A DNA stretch of 64,000 nucleotides from Nocardioides sp. cx-173 (GTDB lineage: Bacteria; Actinomycetota; Actinomycetes; Propionibacteriales; Nocardioidaceae): contig NZ_CP088262.1 in the NCBI RefSeq assembly GCF_021117365.1, forward strand, positions 1,674,001-1,738,000, read 5' to 3'. The translations under genes and the position numbers were made by a program. Of the stretch, positions 49,898-59,052 are shown piece after piece (the stretch's first letter is position 1; each line of letters starts with the position of its first letter). The notes below the pieces were generated by a model, which saw nothing but the letters and a program-made list of their open reading frames with translations, made no database searches and was not told the origin of the DNA.

Positions 49898-50450
49898 GCT
49901 GGTCCTGCGACCGGGCGTCGCGAGCGACGCCGCGGCCCTGGCCCTGGTGCACCTCGAGGCCCGCGCTGCGGCGCCGATGCCGCCGTCGGTGCATCCGGAG
50001 CTCGAGGTCCGGGCCTGGCTCTCCGGGCGCCTCACCACCGACGAGGTCTGGGTCGCCGAGTACGCCGGCCGGGTCGCCGGCTACGCGCGGCTGACCGACG
50101 CCTGGCTGGACGACCTGTACGTCGCGCCGGGCGATGCGCGCCGCGGCATCGGCTCGGCGCTGCTCGACCTGGCGAAGTCGCGCCGGCCCGGAGGCTTCTG
50201 CCTGTGGGTCTTCGAGTCCAACGCCCCGGCACGGGCGTTCTACGCCCGCCACGGGCTCGTGGAGCTGGAGCGCACGGACGGCTCGGCCAACGAGGAGAAG
50301 GCGCCCGACCTGCGCCTGGCCTGGCCGGGCGAGGACCCGGTGGCCTTCCTCCGCGGCCTCGCCGATGAGGTCGAGGAGCAGCTCGCGGACCTGCTCGCGC
50401 GCCGCGCGGCGCTGGCGCGGGCGCTGCGAGCCGCCACCGGCCCGTGCTGA
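49887..50450 (+). CDS. GNAT-family N-acetyltransferase
   Basis: A 187-residue acetyltransferase of the GNAT fold. The segment [30 protein letters not shown] (here [12 protein letters not shown]) contains the acetyl-CoA pyrophosphate loop [37 protein letters not shown] is the family's motif B region. The C-terminal 40 residues form an extra Ala/Leu/Arg helix ([29 protein letters not shown]). The substrate is unknown. It overlaps rluD by 11 and the EamA gene by seven bases. Confidence 0.85.
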   Translation: MPTELVLRPGVASDAAALALVHLEARAAAPMPPSVHPELEVRAWLSGRLTTDEVWVAEYAGRVAGYARLTDAWLDDLYVAPGDARRGIGSALLDLAKSRRPGGFCLWVFESNAPARAFYARHGLVELERTDGSANEEKAPDLRLAWPGEDPVAFLRGLADEVEEQLADLLARRAALARALRAATGPC

Positions 50451-51307
50451 CGGCGGTCGTCCTGACGCTGCTCGGCTCCGTCGCGCACGCGGCGTGGAAC
50501 CTGCTCGCGAGCCGGGCGCACGCGGAGGACGCCCGGGTGTTCGTGTGGGTCTACTCGATGTTCTCGCTGGTGGCCCTGGCCCCCGCCGCCGCCGTGGCGC
50601 TGGCACGCGGCGCGGACCTCTCCTGGACCCTCGTCGCCGCGAGCGCGCTGAGCGCCGTCCTCCACACCGCCTACGCGGTGTCGCTGCAGGCGGCGTACTC
50701 GCGCAGCGACCTCAACGTCACCTACCCGGTGGCGCGTGGGCTCGGCCCCGTGCTGGCCTCCGCCTTCGCCGTCGTGGTGCTGCAGGAGCGGCTCAGCCCG
50801 GTCGGGTGGGCCGGGATCGCCCTGATCACCGCGGGCGTGGGCGTGGTCTCCACCGGCGCGGCGCCGGCGCACCTGCAGGCGAGGCGGGCGGCCGGCGTGC
50901 GATGGGGCGTCCTGATCGCCTTCGCGATCGCCGCCTACACGCTCTGGGACGCGCACGCCGTCGCCGGGCTCGGCGTGGACCCGGTGCTGTACTACGCCGT
51001 CGGCGGGGTGTGGATGTGTGGCGTGCTCACCGTCTCCAGCGGCGCCCGGCTGCGCCTGGCCGGCGAGGTCGCCCGGCGGCACTGGCGCACGGGCGCGGCG
51101 GTGGCCGTGCTGTCGCCGGTGGCCTACGTCCTGGTGCTCGTGGCGCTGACGATGGCCCCGGTCTCGGTGGTCGCGCCGCTGCGCAGCACCAGCATCGTCA
51201 TCGGCAGCCTGCTGGCCTGGTGGTGGCTCGGCGAGGCCCACGGCGCACGCCGGCTGGTGGGTGCCGTGGTGGTCACCGCCGGGGTGGCGGCGCTGGTGCT
51301 CGGCTGA
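50444..51307 (+). CDS. EamA/DMT-superfamily transporter
   Basis: A 287-residue permease with ten predicted membrane spans in two EamA repeats (first LGSVAHAAWNLLASRAH...SDLNVTYPVARGLGPVLASAFAVVVLQERLSPVGWAGIALITAGV; second ending PLRSTSIVIGSLLAWWWLGEAHGARRLVGAVVVTAGVAALVL). The conserved exit motif with Pro-Arg/Leu-Arg-Ser and a terminal Gly-rich helix is typical. It probably exports an amino acid or metabolite. It starts at a GTG overlapping the GNAT gene; it is the last gene of the TraR-to-EamA chain. Confidence 0.85.
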   Translation: MLTAVVLTLLGSVAHAAWNLLASRAHAEDARVFVWVYSMFSLVALAPAAAVALARGADLSWTLVAASALSAVLHTAYAVSLQAAYSRSDLNVTYPVARGLGPVLASAFAVVVLQERLSPVGWAGIALITAGVGVVSTGAAPAHLQARRAAGVRWGVLIAFAIAAYTLWDAHAVAGLGVDPVLYYAVGGVWMCGVLTVSSGARLRLAGEVARRHWRTGAAVAVLSPVAYVLVLVALTMAPVSVVAPLRSTSIVIGSLLAWWWLGEAHGARRLVGAVVVTAGVAALVLG

Positions 51308-51354
51308 GCCCGCGATGTCGGTGCGGGGTGCCACCATGCTCGAAGCGGTTCGCG

Positions 51355-51360
51355 TAGGCT
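51355..51360 (+). promoter_or_regulatory. -10 element upstream of dnaE1
   Basis: TAGGCT ends 111 bases before the dnaE1 ATG, implying a GC-rich leader of about 105 bases. No good -35 is seen. The nearby CGAAGCGGTTCG is two bases too short to be a LexA box. Confidence 0.4.
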
Positions 51361-51471
51361 GACGGTCTTCCCCCAGCGAGACGACCGGAGCCTGGTGCCA
51401 GCGATGGTGCCGGGATGCCGAGGCCGCTGTCGCATGCCCGATCTCGACCGGCGAGGAGCGCCCCGCAGACC

Positions 51472-54400
51472 ATGACCACCGGCTCCGACTCCTTCGTCCA
51501 CCTCCACGTCCACACCGAGTACTCCATGCTCGACGGGGCGGCCCGGCTGGGTGCGCTGACGGAGCGGGCGGCGGAGCTCGGGATGCCGGCCGTGGCGATG
51601 ACCGACCACGGCAACGTCTTCGGCGCCTACGAGTTCTACTCCAAGGCGAAGAAGGCCGGCGTCAAGCCGATCATCGGCATCGAGGCCTACTTCACCCCCA
51701 ACATCTCCCGCTTCGAGCGCAAGGGCGTCAACTTCTACGGTGGCGGGCCCGACGACGTCTCCGCCCGCGGCGCCTACACCCACATGACGCTGCTCTCGGA
51801 GTCGACCGAGGGCATGCACAACCTGTTCCGGCTCTCGACCGGCGCCTGGCGCGACGGCTTCTTCAAGCACCCGCGCATGGACCGTGAGCTGCTCTCGCAG
51901 CACGGCAAGGGCATCATCGGCACCACCGGCTGCCCCTCGGGGGAGGTCCAGGTCCACCTGCGCCACGGCAACTACGACGCCGCCCGCACCGTGGCCGGGG
52001 AGTTCCAGGACATCCTGGGGCGCGACAACTACTTCCTCGAGCTGATGGACCACGGCCTCGACATCGAGACCCGGGTCAAGGACGGCCTGCTGCGCCTCGC
52101 CAAGGACCTCTCGATCCCGCTGCTGGCCACCAACGACTCCCACTACGTGATGCGGGAGGACGCCAAGAGCCAGGAGCACCTGCTCTGCATCAACTCCGGC
52201 TCGACGATGGACATCCCCGCCGGCGACGGCCCGGGCCAGCGGTTCGCGTTCAACGGCGACGGCTACTACCTCAAGTCCGCCGCCGAGATGCGCGACACCT
52301 GGCGCGACTTCCCCGAGGCCTGCGACAACACCCTGCTCATCGCGGAGCGCTGCGACGTGCAGTTCACCGAGGGCAACGGCACCTTCATGCCGCGCTTCCC
52401 CTGCCCGCCGGGGGAGAACGAGGACTCCTGGCTGGTCAAGGAGGTCGAGAAAGGGCTGCGCTTCCGCTACCCCGGCGGCGTGCCCGACAAGGTCCGCAAG
52501 CAGGCCGACTTCGAGGTCGGCGTCATCACCCAGATGGGTTTCCCGGGCTACTTCCTGGTGGTCGCCGACTTCATCAACTGGGCCAAGGACAACGGCATCC
52601 GGGTCGGGCCGGGCCGTGGCTCCGGCGCCGGCTCGATGGTCGCCTACGCGATGCGCATCACCGACCTCGACCCCCTCGAGCACGGCCTGATCTTCGAGCG
52701 CTTCCTCAACCCCGACCGGGTCTCCATGCCCGACTTCGACATCGACTTCGACGAGCGCCGGCGCGGCGAGGTCATCCGCTACGTCTCCGACAAGTACGGC
52801 GACGACCGGGTCTCGATGATCGTCACCTACGGCACGATCAAGGCCAAGCAGGCCGTCAAGGACTCCAGCCGCATCCTGGGCTACCCCTTCGCCATGGGCG
52901 ACCGCATCACCAAGGCCATGCCGGCCTCGGTCATGGGCAAGGACGTCCCGCTCAAGGAGATCTTCGACCCGGCCCACAAGCGCTACGGCGAGGGCGGGGA
53001 GTTCCGCAGCCTCTACGACGGCGACGCCGACGTGAAGCGCGTCGTCGACACCGCCATCGGCATCGAGGGCCTCAAGCGCCAGTGGGGCGTGCACGCGGCC
53101 GGCGTGATCATGTCCAGCGAGCCGCTGATCGACATCATCCCGATGCTCAAGCGCCCCGCCGACGGCGCGATGATCACCCAGTTCGACTACCCGACGTGCG
53201 AGGCGCTCGGGCTGATCAAGATGGACTTCCTGGGGCTGCGCAACCTCACGGTCCTCGACGACGCGGTCAAGAACATCCAGGCCAACCGCGGCGAGACCGT
53301 GGTGCTCGAGGAGCTGCCGCTCACCGACGAGGCGACCTACGGGCTGCTCCAGCGCGGCGACACCCTCGGGGTCTTCCAGCTCGACGGCGGGCCGATGCGG
53401 GCGCTGCTGCGCTCGATGAAGCCCGACACCTTCGAGGACATCTCGGCCGTCGGCGCGCTCTACCGTCCCGGCCCCATGGGCGCCGACTCGCACAACAAGT
53501 ACGCCCGCCGCAAGACCGGCCGCGAGCCGGTCGACCCGCTCCACCCCGAGCTGGCCGAGGCGCTCGAGGACATCCTCGGCGAGACCTACGGCCTGATCGT
53601 GTACCAGGAGCAGGTCATGGCCATCGCCCAGAAGCTCGCGGGCTACACGCTGGGCCAGGCCGACATCCTGCGTCGCGCGATGGGCAAGAAGAAGAAGGAG
53701 GAGCTGGACAAGCAGTTCGCCGGCTTCTCGGCCGGCATGCAGGAGCGCGGCTTCTCGGCCCACGCCATCAAGACCCTGTGGGACACCCTCCTGCCGTTCT
53801 CCGACTACGCCTTCAACAAGGCGCACTCGGCGGCCTACGGGCTGGTGTCCTACTGGACGGCCTACCTCAAGGCCAACTACCCCGCCGAGTACATGGCCGC
53901 GCTGCTCACGTCCACCAAGGACGACAAGGACAAGTCGGCGATCTACCTCAACGAGTGCCGCCGGATGAAGATCCAGGTGCTCCCGCCCGACGTCAACGAG
54001 TCGGCGAGCAACTTCACCCCGGTCGGCCACGACATCCGCTTCGGCCTGACCGCCATCCGCAACGTCGGCGCCAACGTCGTCGACGGGATCGTGGCGGCTC
54101 GCGCCGAGCACGGCCGCTACGAGTCCTTCGACGACTTCCTGAGCAAGGTGCCGGCGGTCGTGTGCAACAAGCGGGTGATCGAGTCGCTGATCAAGGCCGG
54201 CGCCTTCGACGAGCTCAAGCACCGGCGCCGCGCCCTGGTCGCGATCCACGAGAGCGCCATCGACCAGTACATCGACATCAAGAAGAACGAGGCGATCGGC
54301 CAGGACTCGCTCTTCGGGGGCCTGGAGGACGAGGTCGGGGGAGGCTTCGCGATGACGGTCGCGATCCCGGACATCGAGGAGTGGGACAAGACGACCCTGC

Positions 54401-55020
54401 TGGGCCACGAGCGCGACATGCTCGGGCTCTACGTCTCCGACCACCCGCTGCTCGGCCTCGAGCACGTGCTCTCCAACGGCACCGACTGCACGATCGGCCA
54501 GCTGGTCCTCGACGAGGACCGAGCCGACGGGTCCACGGTCACCGTGAGCGGGCTGGTCACCTCCGTGCAGCGCAAGATCACCAAGCGCGGCGACGCCTGG
54601 GCGATGGTCAGCCTGGAGGACCTCGAGGGCGCGATCGACGTGCTGCTGTTCCCCAGCTCCTACCAGCTCGCCAGCCCCTACCTCGTCGAGGACGCCATCC
54701 TCACGGTCAAGGGCCGGCTCAGCCGCAGCAAGGACCAGCCCGAGCTGCACGGCCAGGAGGTGACCGTCCCCGACCTGTCCGACGGCCCCTCGGGCCCGGT
54801 CGTGATCAAGCTGCCGCAGACCCGGGTCAACGGCGACACCGTCGACCGGCTCAAGGACGTGCTCCGCACCCACCCCGGGGTGACCGAGGTGCACCTGAAG
54901 GTGCTGATGCGCGAGAAGACGCTGGTGATGCGCATCGGCGACCACCACCGGGTCTCCCCGAGCCCGGCGCTGTTCGCCGACCTCAAGCAGCTGCTCGGGC
55001 CCGGATGCCTCGCGGGGTGA
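51472..55020 (+). CDS. dnaE1: Replicative DNA polymerase III alpha subunit
   Basis: The main replicative polymerase, 1182 residues. The intact PHP domain opens FVHLHVHTEYSMLDGAARL with both His of HxH, as in proofreading PHP domains of actinobacteria. The catalytic triad lies in MPDFDIDFDE (Asp421, 423, 425) after GPGRGSGAGSMVAYAM. FNKAHSAAYGLVSYWTAYLKANYP, a helix-hairpin-helix region, the beta-clamp region and an OB-fold (VTVSGLVTSVQRKITKRGDAWAMVSLEDLEG) follow. ATG 51472 is preferred over an upstream in-frame ATG because the family starts at SFVHLHVH. Contrast with the degenerate PHP of DnaE2. Confidence 0.97.
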   Translation: MTTGSDSFVHLHVHTEYSMLDGAARLGALTERAAELGMPAVAMTDHGNVFGAYEFYSKAKKAGVKPIIGIEAYFTPNISRFERKGVNFYGGGPDDVSARGAYTHMTLLSESTEGMHNLFRLSTGAWRDGFFKHPRMDRELLSQHGKGIIGTTGCPSGEVQVHLRHGNYDAARTVAGEFQDILGRDNYFLELMDHGLDIETRVKDGLLRLAKDLSIPLLATNDSHYVMREDAKSQEHLLCINSGSTMDIPAGDGPGQRFAFNGDGYYLKSAAEMRDTWRDFPEACDNTLLIAERCDVQFTEGNGTFMPRFPCPPGENEDSWLVKEVEKGLRFRYPGGVPDKVRKQADFEVGVITQMGFPGYFLVVADFINWAKDNGIRVGPGRGSGAGSMVAYAMRITDLDPLEHGLIFERFLNPDRVSMPDFDIDFDERRRGEVIRYVSDKYGDDRVSMIVTYGTIKAKQAVKDSSRILGYPFAMGDRITKAMPASVMGKDVPLKEIFDPAHKRYGEGGEFRSLYDGDADVKRVVDTAIGIEGLKRQWGVHAAGVIMSSEPLIDIIPMLKRPADGAMITQFDYPTCEALGLIKMDFLGLRNLTVLDDAVKNIQANRGETVVLEELPLTDEATYGLLQRGDTLGVFQLDGGPMRALLRSMKPDTFEDISAVGALYRPGPMGADSHNKYARRKTGREPVDPLHPELAEALEDILGETYGLIVYQEQVMAIAQKLAGYTLGQADILRRAMGKKKKEELDKQFAGFSAGMQERGFSAHAIKTLWDTLLPFSDYAFNKAHSAAYGLVSYWTAYLKANYPAEYMAALLTSTKDDKDKSAIYLNECRRMKIQVLPPDVNESASNFTPVGHDIRFGLTAIRNVGANVVDGIVAARAEHGRYESFDDFLSKVPAVVCNKRVIESLIKAGAFDELKHRRRALVAIHESAIDQYIDIKKNEAIGQDSLFGGLEDEVGGGFAMTVAIPDIEEWDKTTLLGHERDMLGLYVSDHPLLGLEHVLSNGTDCTIGQLVLDEDRADGSTVTVSGLVTSVQRKITKRGDAWAMVSLEDLEGAIDVLLFPSSYQLASPYLVEDAILTVKGRLSRSKDQPELHGQEVTVPDLSDGPSGPVVIKLPQTRVNGDTVDRLKDVLRTHPGVTEVHLKVLMREKTLVMRIGDHHRVSPSPALFADLKQLLGPGCLAG

Positions 55021-55550
55021 GCCACCCGCCCGCCCCGGCCGGTCACGACCGTGCCGCCTGGCGACCGGTCGCCCGGCAGGTCGGTCTGGCGCTCGCGCTG
55101 TACGCCGTCGTGGGCGCCGCGGCCGGGTGGGTCTGGTTCCGGCTCTGGGACCCGGTGAGCGGCGTCGTCTACGACGGCACGTGGTACCGCGACTCCGCCG
55201 GGCTGCGCGGCGAGTTCACCAGCACCGGCTGGTTCGTGGTGGTGTCGGCGGTCGTGGGGCTGGTGCTCGGCGCGGCCTGCGCCTGGCTGCTCGACCGCTC
55301 CGAGCTCGCGACGCTGGTCGCGGTCCTCGTGGGCGCGGTGCTGGCGACCTACCTGATGTGGCGCGTCGGGCTGGCCCTGAGCCCGGCCGACCCCGAGGAG
55401 GTGGCGCGCACGGCCGCCGACGGGGACCGGGTCTCCTCGCGCATCGAGGTGTCGGGCGGCAGCCCGTTCCTGGTCCTGCCGCTGGCGTCCCTCGCCGCCC
55501 TGGTCGTCGTCTACGTGGGCCTGCCGAAACGCCGCGGCGAGCGCGGTTGA
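55017..55550 (+). CDS. Four-span membrane protein, possibly DUF2567
   Basis: A 177-residue protein overlapping the dnaE1 stop by GTGA. Four membrane spans are visible (VGLALALYAVVGAAAGWVWF; WFVVVSAVVGLVLGAACAWLL; LATLVAVLVGAVLATYLMW; FLVLPLASLAALVVVYVGL), with an extracytoplasmic loop containing YDGTWYRDSAGLRGEFTSTGW and a conserved-looking SPADPEEVARTAADG. It resembles actinobacterial DUF2567 proteins as I remember them; function unknown. Coupling to dnaE1 is probably only for expression. Confidence 0.6.
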   Translation: MSHPPAPAGHDRAAWRPVARQVGLALALYAVVGAAAGWVWFRLWDPVSGVVYDGTWYRDSAGLRGEFTSTGWFVVVSAVVGLVLGAACAWLLDRSELATLVAVLVGAVLATYLMWRVGLALSPADPEEVARTAADGDRVSSRIEVSGGSPFLVLPLASLAALVVVYVGLPKRRGERG

Positions 55551-55657
55551 GCGGCCGGCGCCGAGGGTAGGCTCCCGCCGAACCACACGGCCAGGGGGCC
55601 CGTCCGGGTCCCTCTCCGCGTGCTCACCGCCTGTCCGCTTCCACCCTGGGGGTCCCC

Positions 55658-57607
55658 GTGTCCGACAACCTTCCGCCCGCCGGCCCGCCGTCCGGCCCCC
55701 CGTGGGGACAGCCTCCGAGCATGCAGCCCCCGCCGTACTCGCCCCCGCCTCCGCCCTACACCCCGCCGGCCGGCCGGCCCGGCGGGCCACCGGCCGGACC
55801 GCCCAGCGGCCCGCCGGTCGGACCGCCGCCGCCCGAGTACCTCGAGGCCGGTGGCGGTTACCCGCTGCCGCCGCGCCCCCGGTCGGGCGGCGGTAAGAAG
55901 AAGTACATCCTCGGCGGGGTCGGCGTCGTCGCCCTCGGCGCGGTGGGCGTCGGCGCGTGGGCCGCCGTGTCGTTCTTCAGCACCGGTGCTCAGCCCGCGG
56001 AGGCGCTCCCCGCGGGCACGATCGGCTACGTCAGCATCGACCTCGACCCGAGCGGTGGGCAGAAGATCGAGGCCATGCGCACGCTGCGCAAGTTCCCCGC
56101 GTTCAAGGACAAGGTCGGCCTCGACACCGACGACGACCTGCGCAAGAAGCTCTTCGAGCAGATGCAGGACGACGAGGTCTGCCCCGACATCGACTACGGC
56201 GAGGACATCGAGCCCTGGCTCGGCGACCGCGTGGCGGTCGCGGCCGTCGACACCGGCAAGGGCGACGACGGCGAGGACACCCCCTCCCCGGTCCTGGTGG
56301 TGCAGGTCAAGGACGCCGATGCTGCCGAGGACGGCCTCGCCAAGCTCCGTGACTGCGCCACGGGCGACAGCGCCGAGGGCTCGTCCGGGGAGGGCGAGGA
56401 GACCGAGCAGATCGGCGGCTGGTCCGTCGACGGCGACTGGGCCGTCGTCGCGGAGACGACCGAGATCGCCGAGCAGGTCGCCGACGACGCCGCCGAGAGC
56501 AGCCTGGCCGACGACGAGGACTTCCAGCGCTGGACCGACGAGGCCGGCGACCCGGGCATCCTGACGGCGTACGCCGCGCCGGAGGCCGGCAAGGTGTTGG
56601 CCGAGTCCGCGAGCGGTCTCGGCGCGCTCGGCGCCACGGTGGCCTGCGAGGCGAACCCCCTCGAGCAGGTCGAGCCCTATGACCCAAGCTCGACCGAGCT
56701 GCCCGACTACGACGACTACGACTACGACTACGACAGCGACTCCGAGTGCGAGGACGCCCTGCAGCCCGACGCGGCCGGCGAGGCGACCGACGAGCTGCAG
56801 GCGATGTTCGAGGAGTTCCAGGGCGCGGCGCTGACCGTGCGCTTCGACGACGGCTCGCTGGAGATCGAGTCCGCCACGGACACCGGGTTCATCGGCATCG
56901 ACGCGCTCTACGGCAGCGACCAGGGCGGCGTCGCGATCTCGTCCCTGCCCGAGGACACCGCCGCCGCCTTCGGCGTCGGTTTCGAGGAGGGCTGGGCCGA
57001 CGAGCTGATCGAGTACCTCGGTCGCTACGCCGGCGAGGAGCTGGACCTGGAGCAGCTGATCGAGCAGGCCGAGCAGGAGACCGGGCTGACGCTGCCCGAG
57101 GACGCCGAGACGCTCGCCGGCGAGTCGGCCACGGTCGCGATCGGCAGTGACGTCGACCTCGAGGCCCTCTTCGACTCCGGCGACGCCAGCGACCTGCCGG
57201 TGGGGATCAAGATCAAGGGCGACCCCGAGGCGATCGAGGGTGTGCTGGGCGACCTCACCGCCTCGCTGTCCAGCAGCGAGCCGGAGGCTGGCGAGGTGCT
57301 CGAGACCGACAGCAACGACGAGTACCTCGTCCTCGGGCCCAGCGCCGACTACCGGGCCCGGCTGCTCGACGAGGGCGGGCTCGGCGATACCGACACCTTC
57401 CAGGACGTCGTCCGCGAGGCCGACAAGTCGGGGTCGATCGTGTTCGTCAACTTCGACGCCGGCGACGGCTGGCTGGTCAACGCGGTCAGGGGCATGGGCG
57501 ACGAGGACGAGCTCGTCGCCAACCTCGAGCCCCTCGAGGGCCTGGGGATCAGCGTCTGGCAGGAGGACGGGGTCGACCACTCGGTGTTCCGCCTGACCAC
57601 CAACTGA
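55658..57607 (+). CDS. DUF3352 membrane-anchored protein with proline-rich head
   Basis: A 649-residue protein. The first 75 residues are Pro/Gly-rich and disordered and should lie in the cytosol. A basic patch GGGKKKY and one span (YILGGVGVVALGAVGVGAWAAVSFF, about 82-106) follow. The large extracytoplasmic part has the DUF3352 opening LPAGTIGYVSIDLDPSGGQKIEAMRTLRKFPAF and EPWLGDRVAVAAV. It is very acidic, with a DY/D run near 350-366 encoded by gactac repeats. The family is of unknown function, common in Nocardioides and relatives. GTG 55658 is chosen for the GGGGG run upstream. Confidence 0.78.
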   Translation: MSDNLPPAGPPSGPPWGQPPSMQPPPYSPPPPPYTPPAGRPGGPPAGPPSGPPVGPPPPEYLEAGGGYPLPPRPRSGGGKKKYILGGVGVVALGAVGVGAWAAVSFFSTGAQPAEALPAGTIGYVSIDLDPSGGQKIEAMRTLRKFPAFKDKVGLDTDDDLRKKLFEQMQDDEVCPDIDYGEDIEPWLGDRVAVAAVDTGKGDDGEDTPSPVLVVQVKDADAAEDGLAKLRDCATGDSAEGSSGEGEETEQIGGWSVDGDWAVVAETTEIAEQVADDAAESSLADDEDFQRWTDEAGDPGILTAYAAPEAGKVLAESASGLGALGATVACEANPLEQVEPYDPSSTELPDYDDYDYDYDSDSECEDALQPDAAGEATDELQAMFEEFQGAALTVRFDDGSLEIESATDTGFIGIDALYGSDQGGVAISSLPEDTAAAFGVGFEEGWADELIEYLGRYAGEELDLEQLIEQAEQETGLTLPEDAETLAGESATVAIGSDVDLEALFDSGDASDLPVGIKIKGDPEAIEGVLGDLTASLSSSEPEAGEVLETDSNDEYLVLGPSADYRARLLDEGGLGDTDTFQDVVREADKSGSIVFVNFDAGDGWLVNAVRGMGDEDELVANLEPLEGLGISVWQEDGVDHSVFRLTTN

Positions 57608-57613
57608 GCCGGG

Positions 57614-58108
57614 TCAGCCGGCGGGGCGGCCGATCCGGGCGGTCGACGCGTCGGTGAGGCGCACCAGGTCGGCGGGGGCGAGCTCGAGGTCGAGCCCCCG
57701 CCGGCCGGCGGAGACGTAGACCGTGGGGTGGGTCAGTGCCGACTCGTCGACCACGGTGGGGAGCGGGCGTCGCTGCCCCAGCGGGGAGATCCCGCCGGCG
57801 ACGTACCCGGTGGCGCGCTCCGCGTCGCCGCGGTCGGCCAGCTGCGCCCTGCTCCCGCCGACGGCCCGGGCGAGTGCCTTGAGGTCGAGCTGGCCCGAGA
57901 CCGGCACGACCGCCACCGTGAGCCGTCCGTCCACGGTGGCGACCAGCGTCTTGAGCACCCGCTCCGGCGCCAGCCCCAACGCCTCGGCGGCCTCGAGCCC
58001 GAAGGACTCCGCGCGCGGGTCGTGGTCGTAGGCGTGCAGCGTGAACTCGACGCCGGCGTCGCTCAGCGCGACGGTCGCCCGGGTGCCGCCGGGGTTCTTC
58101 TTGGCCAT
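57614..58108 (-). CDS. ybaK: Cys-tRNA(Pro)/Cys-tRNA(Cys) deacylase YbaK
   Basis: A 164-residue YbaK/EbsC protein that clears cysteine from tRNA-Pro mischarged by prolyl-tRNA synthetase. The lysine needed for substrate binding is present in PERVLKTLVATVDG (Lys53), together with VVPVSGQLDLKALARAVGG and GYVAGGISPLGQRRPLPTVVDE, the typical YbaK segments. It converges on the DUF3352 gene with six bases between stop codons and no obvious terminator. A lysine-less paralogue is encoded at 15435-15908. Confidence 0.92.
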   Translation of the reverse strand: MAKKNPGGTRATVALSDAGVEFTLHAYDHDPRAESFGLEAAEALGLAPERVLKTLVATVDGRLTVAVVPVSGQLDLKALARAVGGSRAQLADRGDAERATGYVAGGISPLGQRRPLPTVVDESALTHPTVYVSAGRRGLDLELAPADLVRLTDASTARIGRPAG

Positions 58109-58188
58109 GTCGCCATTCTCGTGGGTCGAGGGGCGAGGGCGTTTAGCTACGTGGTCAGCGCTCTGCGCCTCTCACCGGATCTCGACGC

Positions 58189-58222
58189 GCCCGTTCCGGC
58201 TTCGCAGGCTCAGCCGGAGGGC
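58189..58222. repeat. Hairpin between the LON-domain gene and ybaK
   Basis: TCCGGCT (58195-58201) and AGCCGGA (58212-58218) pair around a ten-base loop, extended by GCCC/GGGC with a two-base bulge. The surrounding 170-base gap has phrases such as GGATCTCGACGCG and GCTTGCTCGATC that resemble dispersed intergenic repeats of Nocardioides genomes. It could be such a repeat or the terminator of the LON-domain gene. Confidence 0.45.
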
Positions 58223-58280
58223 TTGCTCGATCTTCGCCGACCACGCGGCCGAGCTCGTGCCTCGCTCGGTCGCTGTCGGC

Positions 58281-58946
58281 TCAGTTCGGCGACCATCTGG
58301 TTCTGGCGACCTCGGTGGCGGGTAGGGACGGGATGACGTTCATGGCGCGCAGCTCGGCGCGCAGGAGGTCGGTGACCAGGAGCAGGCGCTCCGTGGCGTC
58401 GTCGGCCTCCAGCAGCGACTGGCGCTCGGGCATCGGCAGGGGAGCGCACGCCGCGAGGGTCCATGACAGGTAGCCCGGGTCGCGGGGCAGGTTGCCCTCG
58501 TAGGGGTCGGCACGGATGTCGGCAAGGGCGGTGCGGTAGGCCGTGAACGTGGCCCGGGCCCGCTCCAGCACGGCCTCGTCGACGCCGGCGTCGGGCTCGG
58601 GGAGGTCGACCACGTGGCCGACGGGGAACAGCCCGGTGGTGTCGAGGCGGTCCAGCTTGATCCGGTCCAGCCCCACCGCGACGATGTCGAAGCTGCCGTC
58701 GTCGTTGCTCTCGACCTCGCTGAGGTGCACCCGGCAGCCGACCCGGTAGAGCGACTGGGCGCCGTGGTCGCCGACCTCGTAGCCCTCGCGGATGCCGACG
58801 GAGCCGAACACCCGCTCGGTCGGGTCGGAGACCCGCAGCAGGTGGTGGACGAGCGCGCGGTAGCGGTCCTCGAACACCCGCAGCGGCACGCTGACCCCGG
58901 GGAACAGGACCGCGTTCAGGGGGAACATCGGCAGCGTGTCGGTCAC
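58281..58946 (-). CDS. LON N-terminal (substrate-binding) domain protein
   Basis: A 221-residue stand-alone Lon substrate-binding domain: TLPMFPLNAVLFPGVSVPLRVFEDRYRALVHHLL, FGSVGIREGYEVGDHGAQSLYRVGCRVHLSEVE and FDIVAVGLDRIKL, then a helical C-terminal half. No ATPase or protease part is present. Such proteins may bind unfolded chains; their role is unknown. The GTG at 58946 is chosen because TACGGT (58953-58958 on this strand) ends six bases before it and the family starts close to LPMFPL. It is divergent from hisD. Confidence 0.85.
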   Translation of the reverse strand: MTDTLPMFPLNAVLFPGVSVPLRVFEDRYRALVHHLLRVSDPTERVFGSVGIREGYEVGDHGAQSLYRVGCRVHLSEVESNDDGSFDIVAVGLDRIKLDRLDTTGLFPVGHVVDLPEPDAGVDEAVLERARATFTAYRTALADIRADPYEGNLPRDPGYLSWTLAACAPLPMPERQSLLEADDATERLLLVTDLLRAELRAMNVIPSLPATEVARTRWSPN

Positions 58947-59052
58947 TCCGCCACCGTAACGGGTGTCCCGGCCGTCCCGACGACGTCCTCGCGGGTTTCG
59001 CGCGAGCTGTCCACGGTGGGCCGTCGATGTGGGGTCGGCGTCGCGTCCTTCG

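Noticed and set aside
51338..51353. CTCGAAGCGGTTCGCG before dnaE1 as a LexA box
   Set aside because: The CGAA and TTCG half-sites are four bases apart instead of six, so the dyad does not fit TCGAAC-N4-GTTCGA.
51415..51471. Upstream in-frame ATG as the dnaE1 start
   Set aside because: It would add 19 residues (MPRPLSHARSRPARS...) unlike any DnaE N-terminus; the family begins just before the SFVHLHVH strand.
51124..54948. A 1274-codon open frame on the minus strand across dnaE1
   Set aside because: Same cause: it mirrors the dnaE1 codons and shows only Val/Gly/Asp-rich sequence.
56700..56740. gactac tandem repeat
   Set aside because: It lies in frame inside the DUF3352 gene and encodes an acidic Asp/Tyr run; no sign of a mobile or regulatory element.
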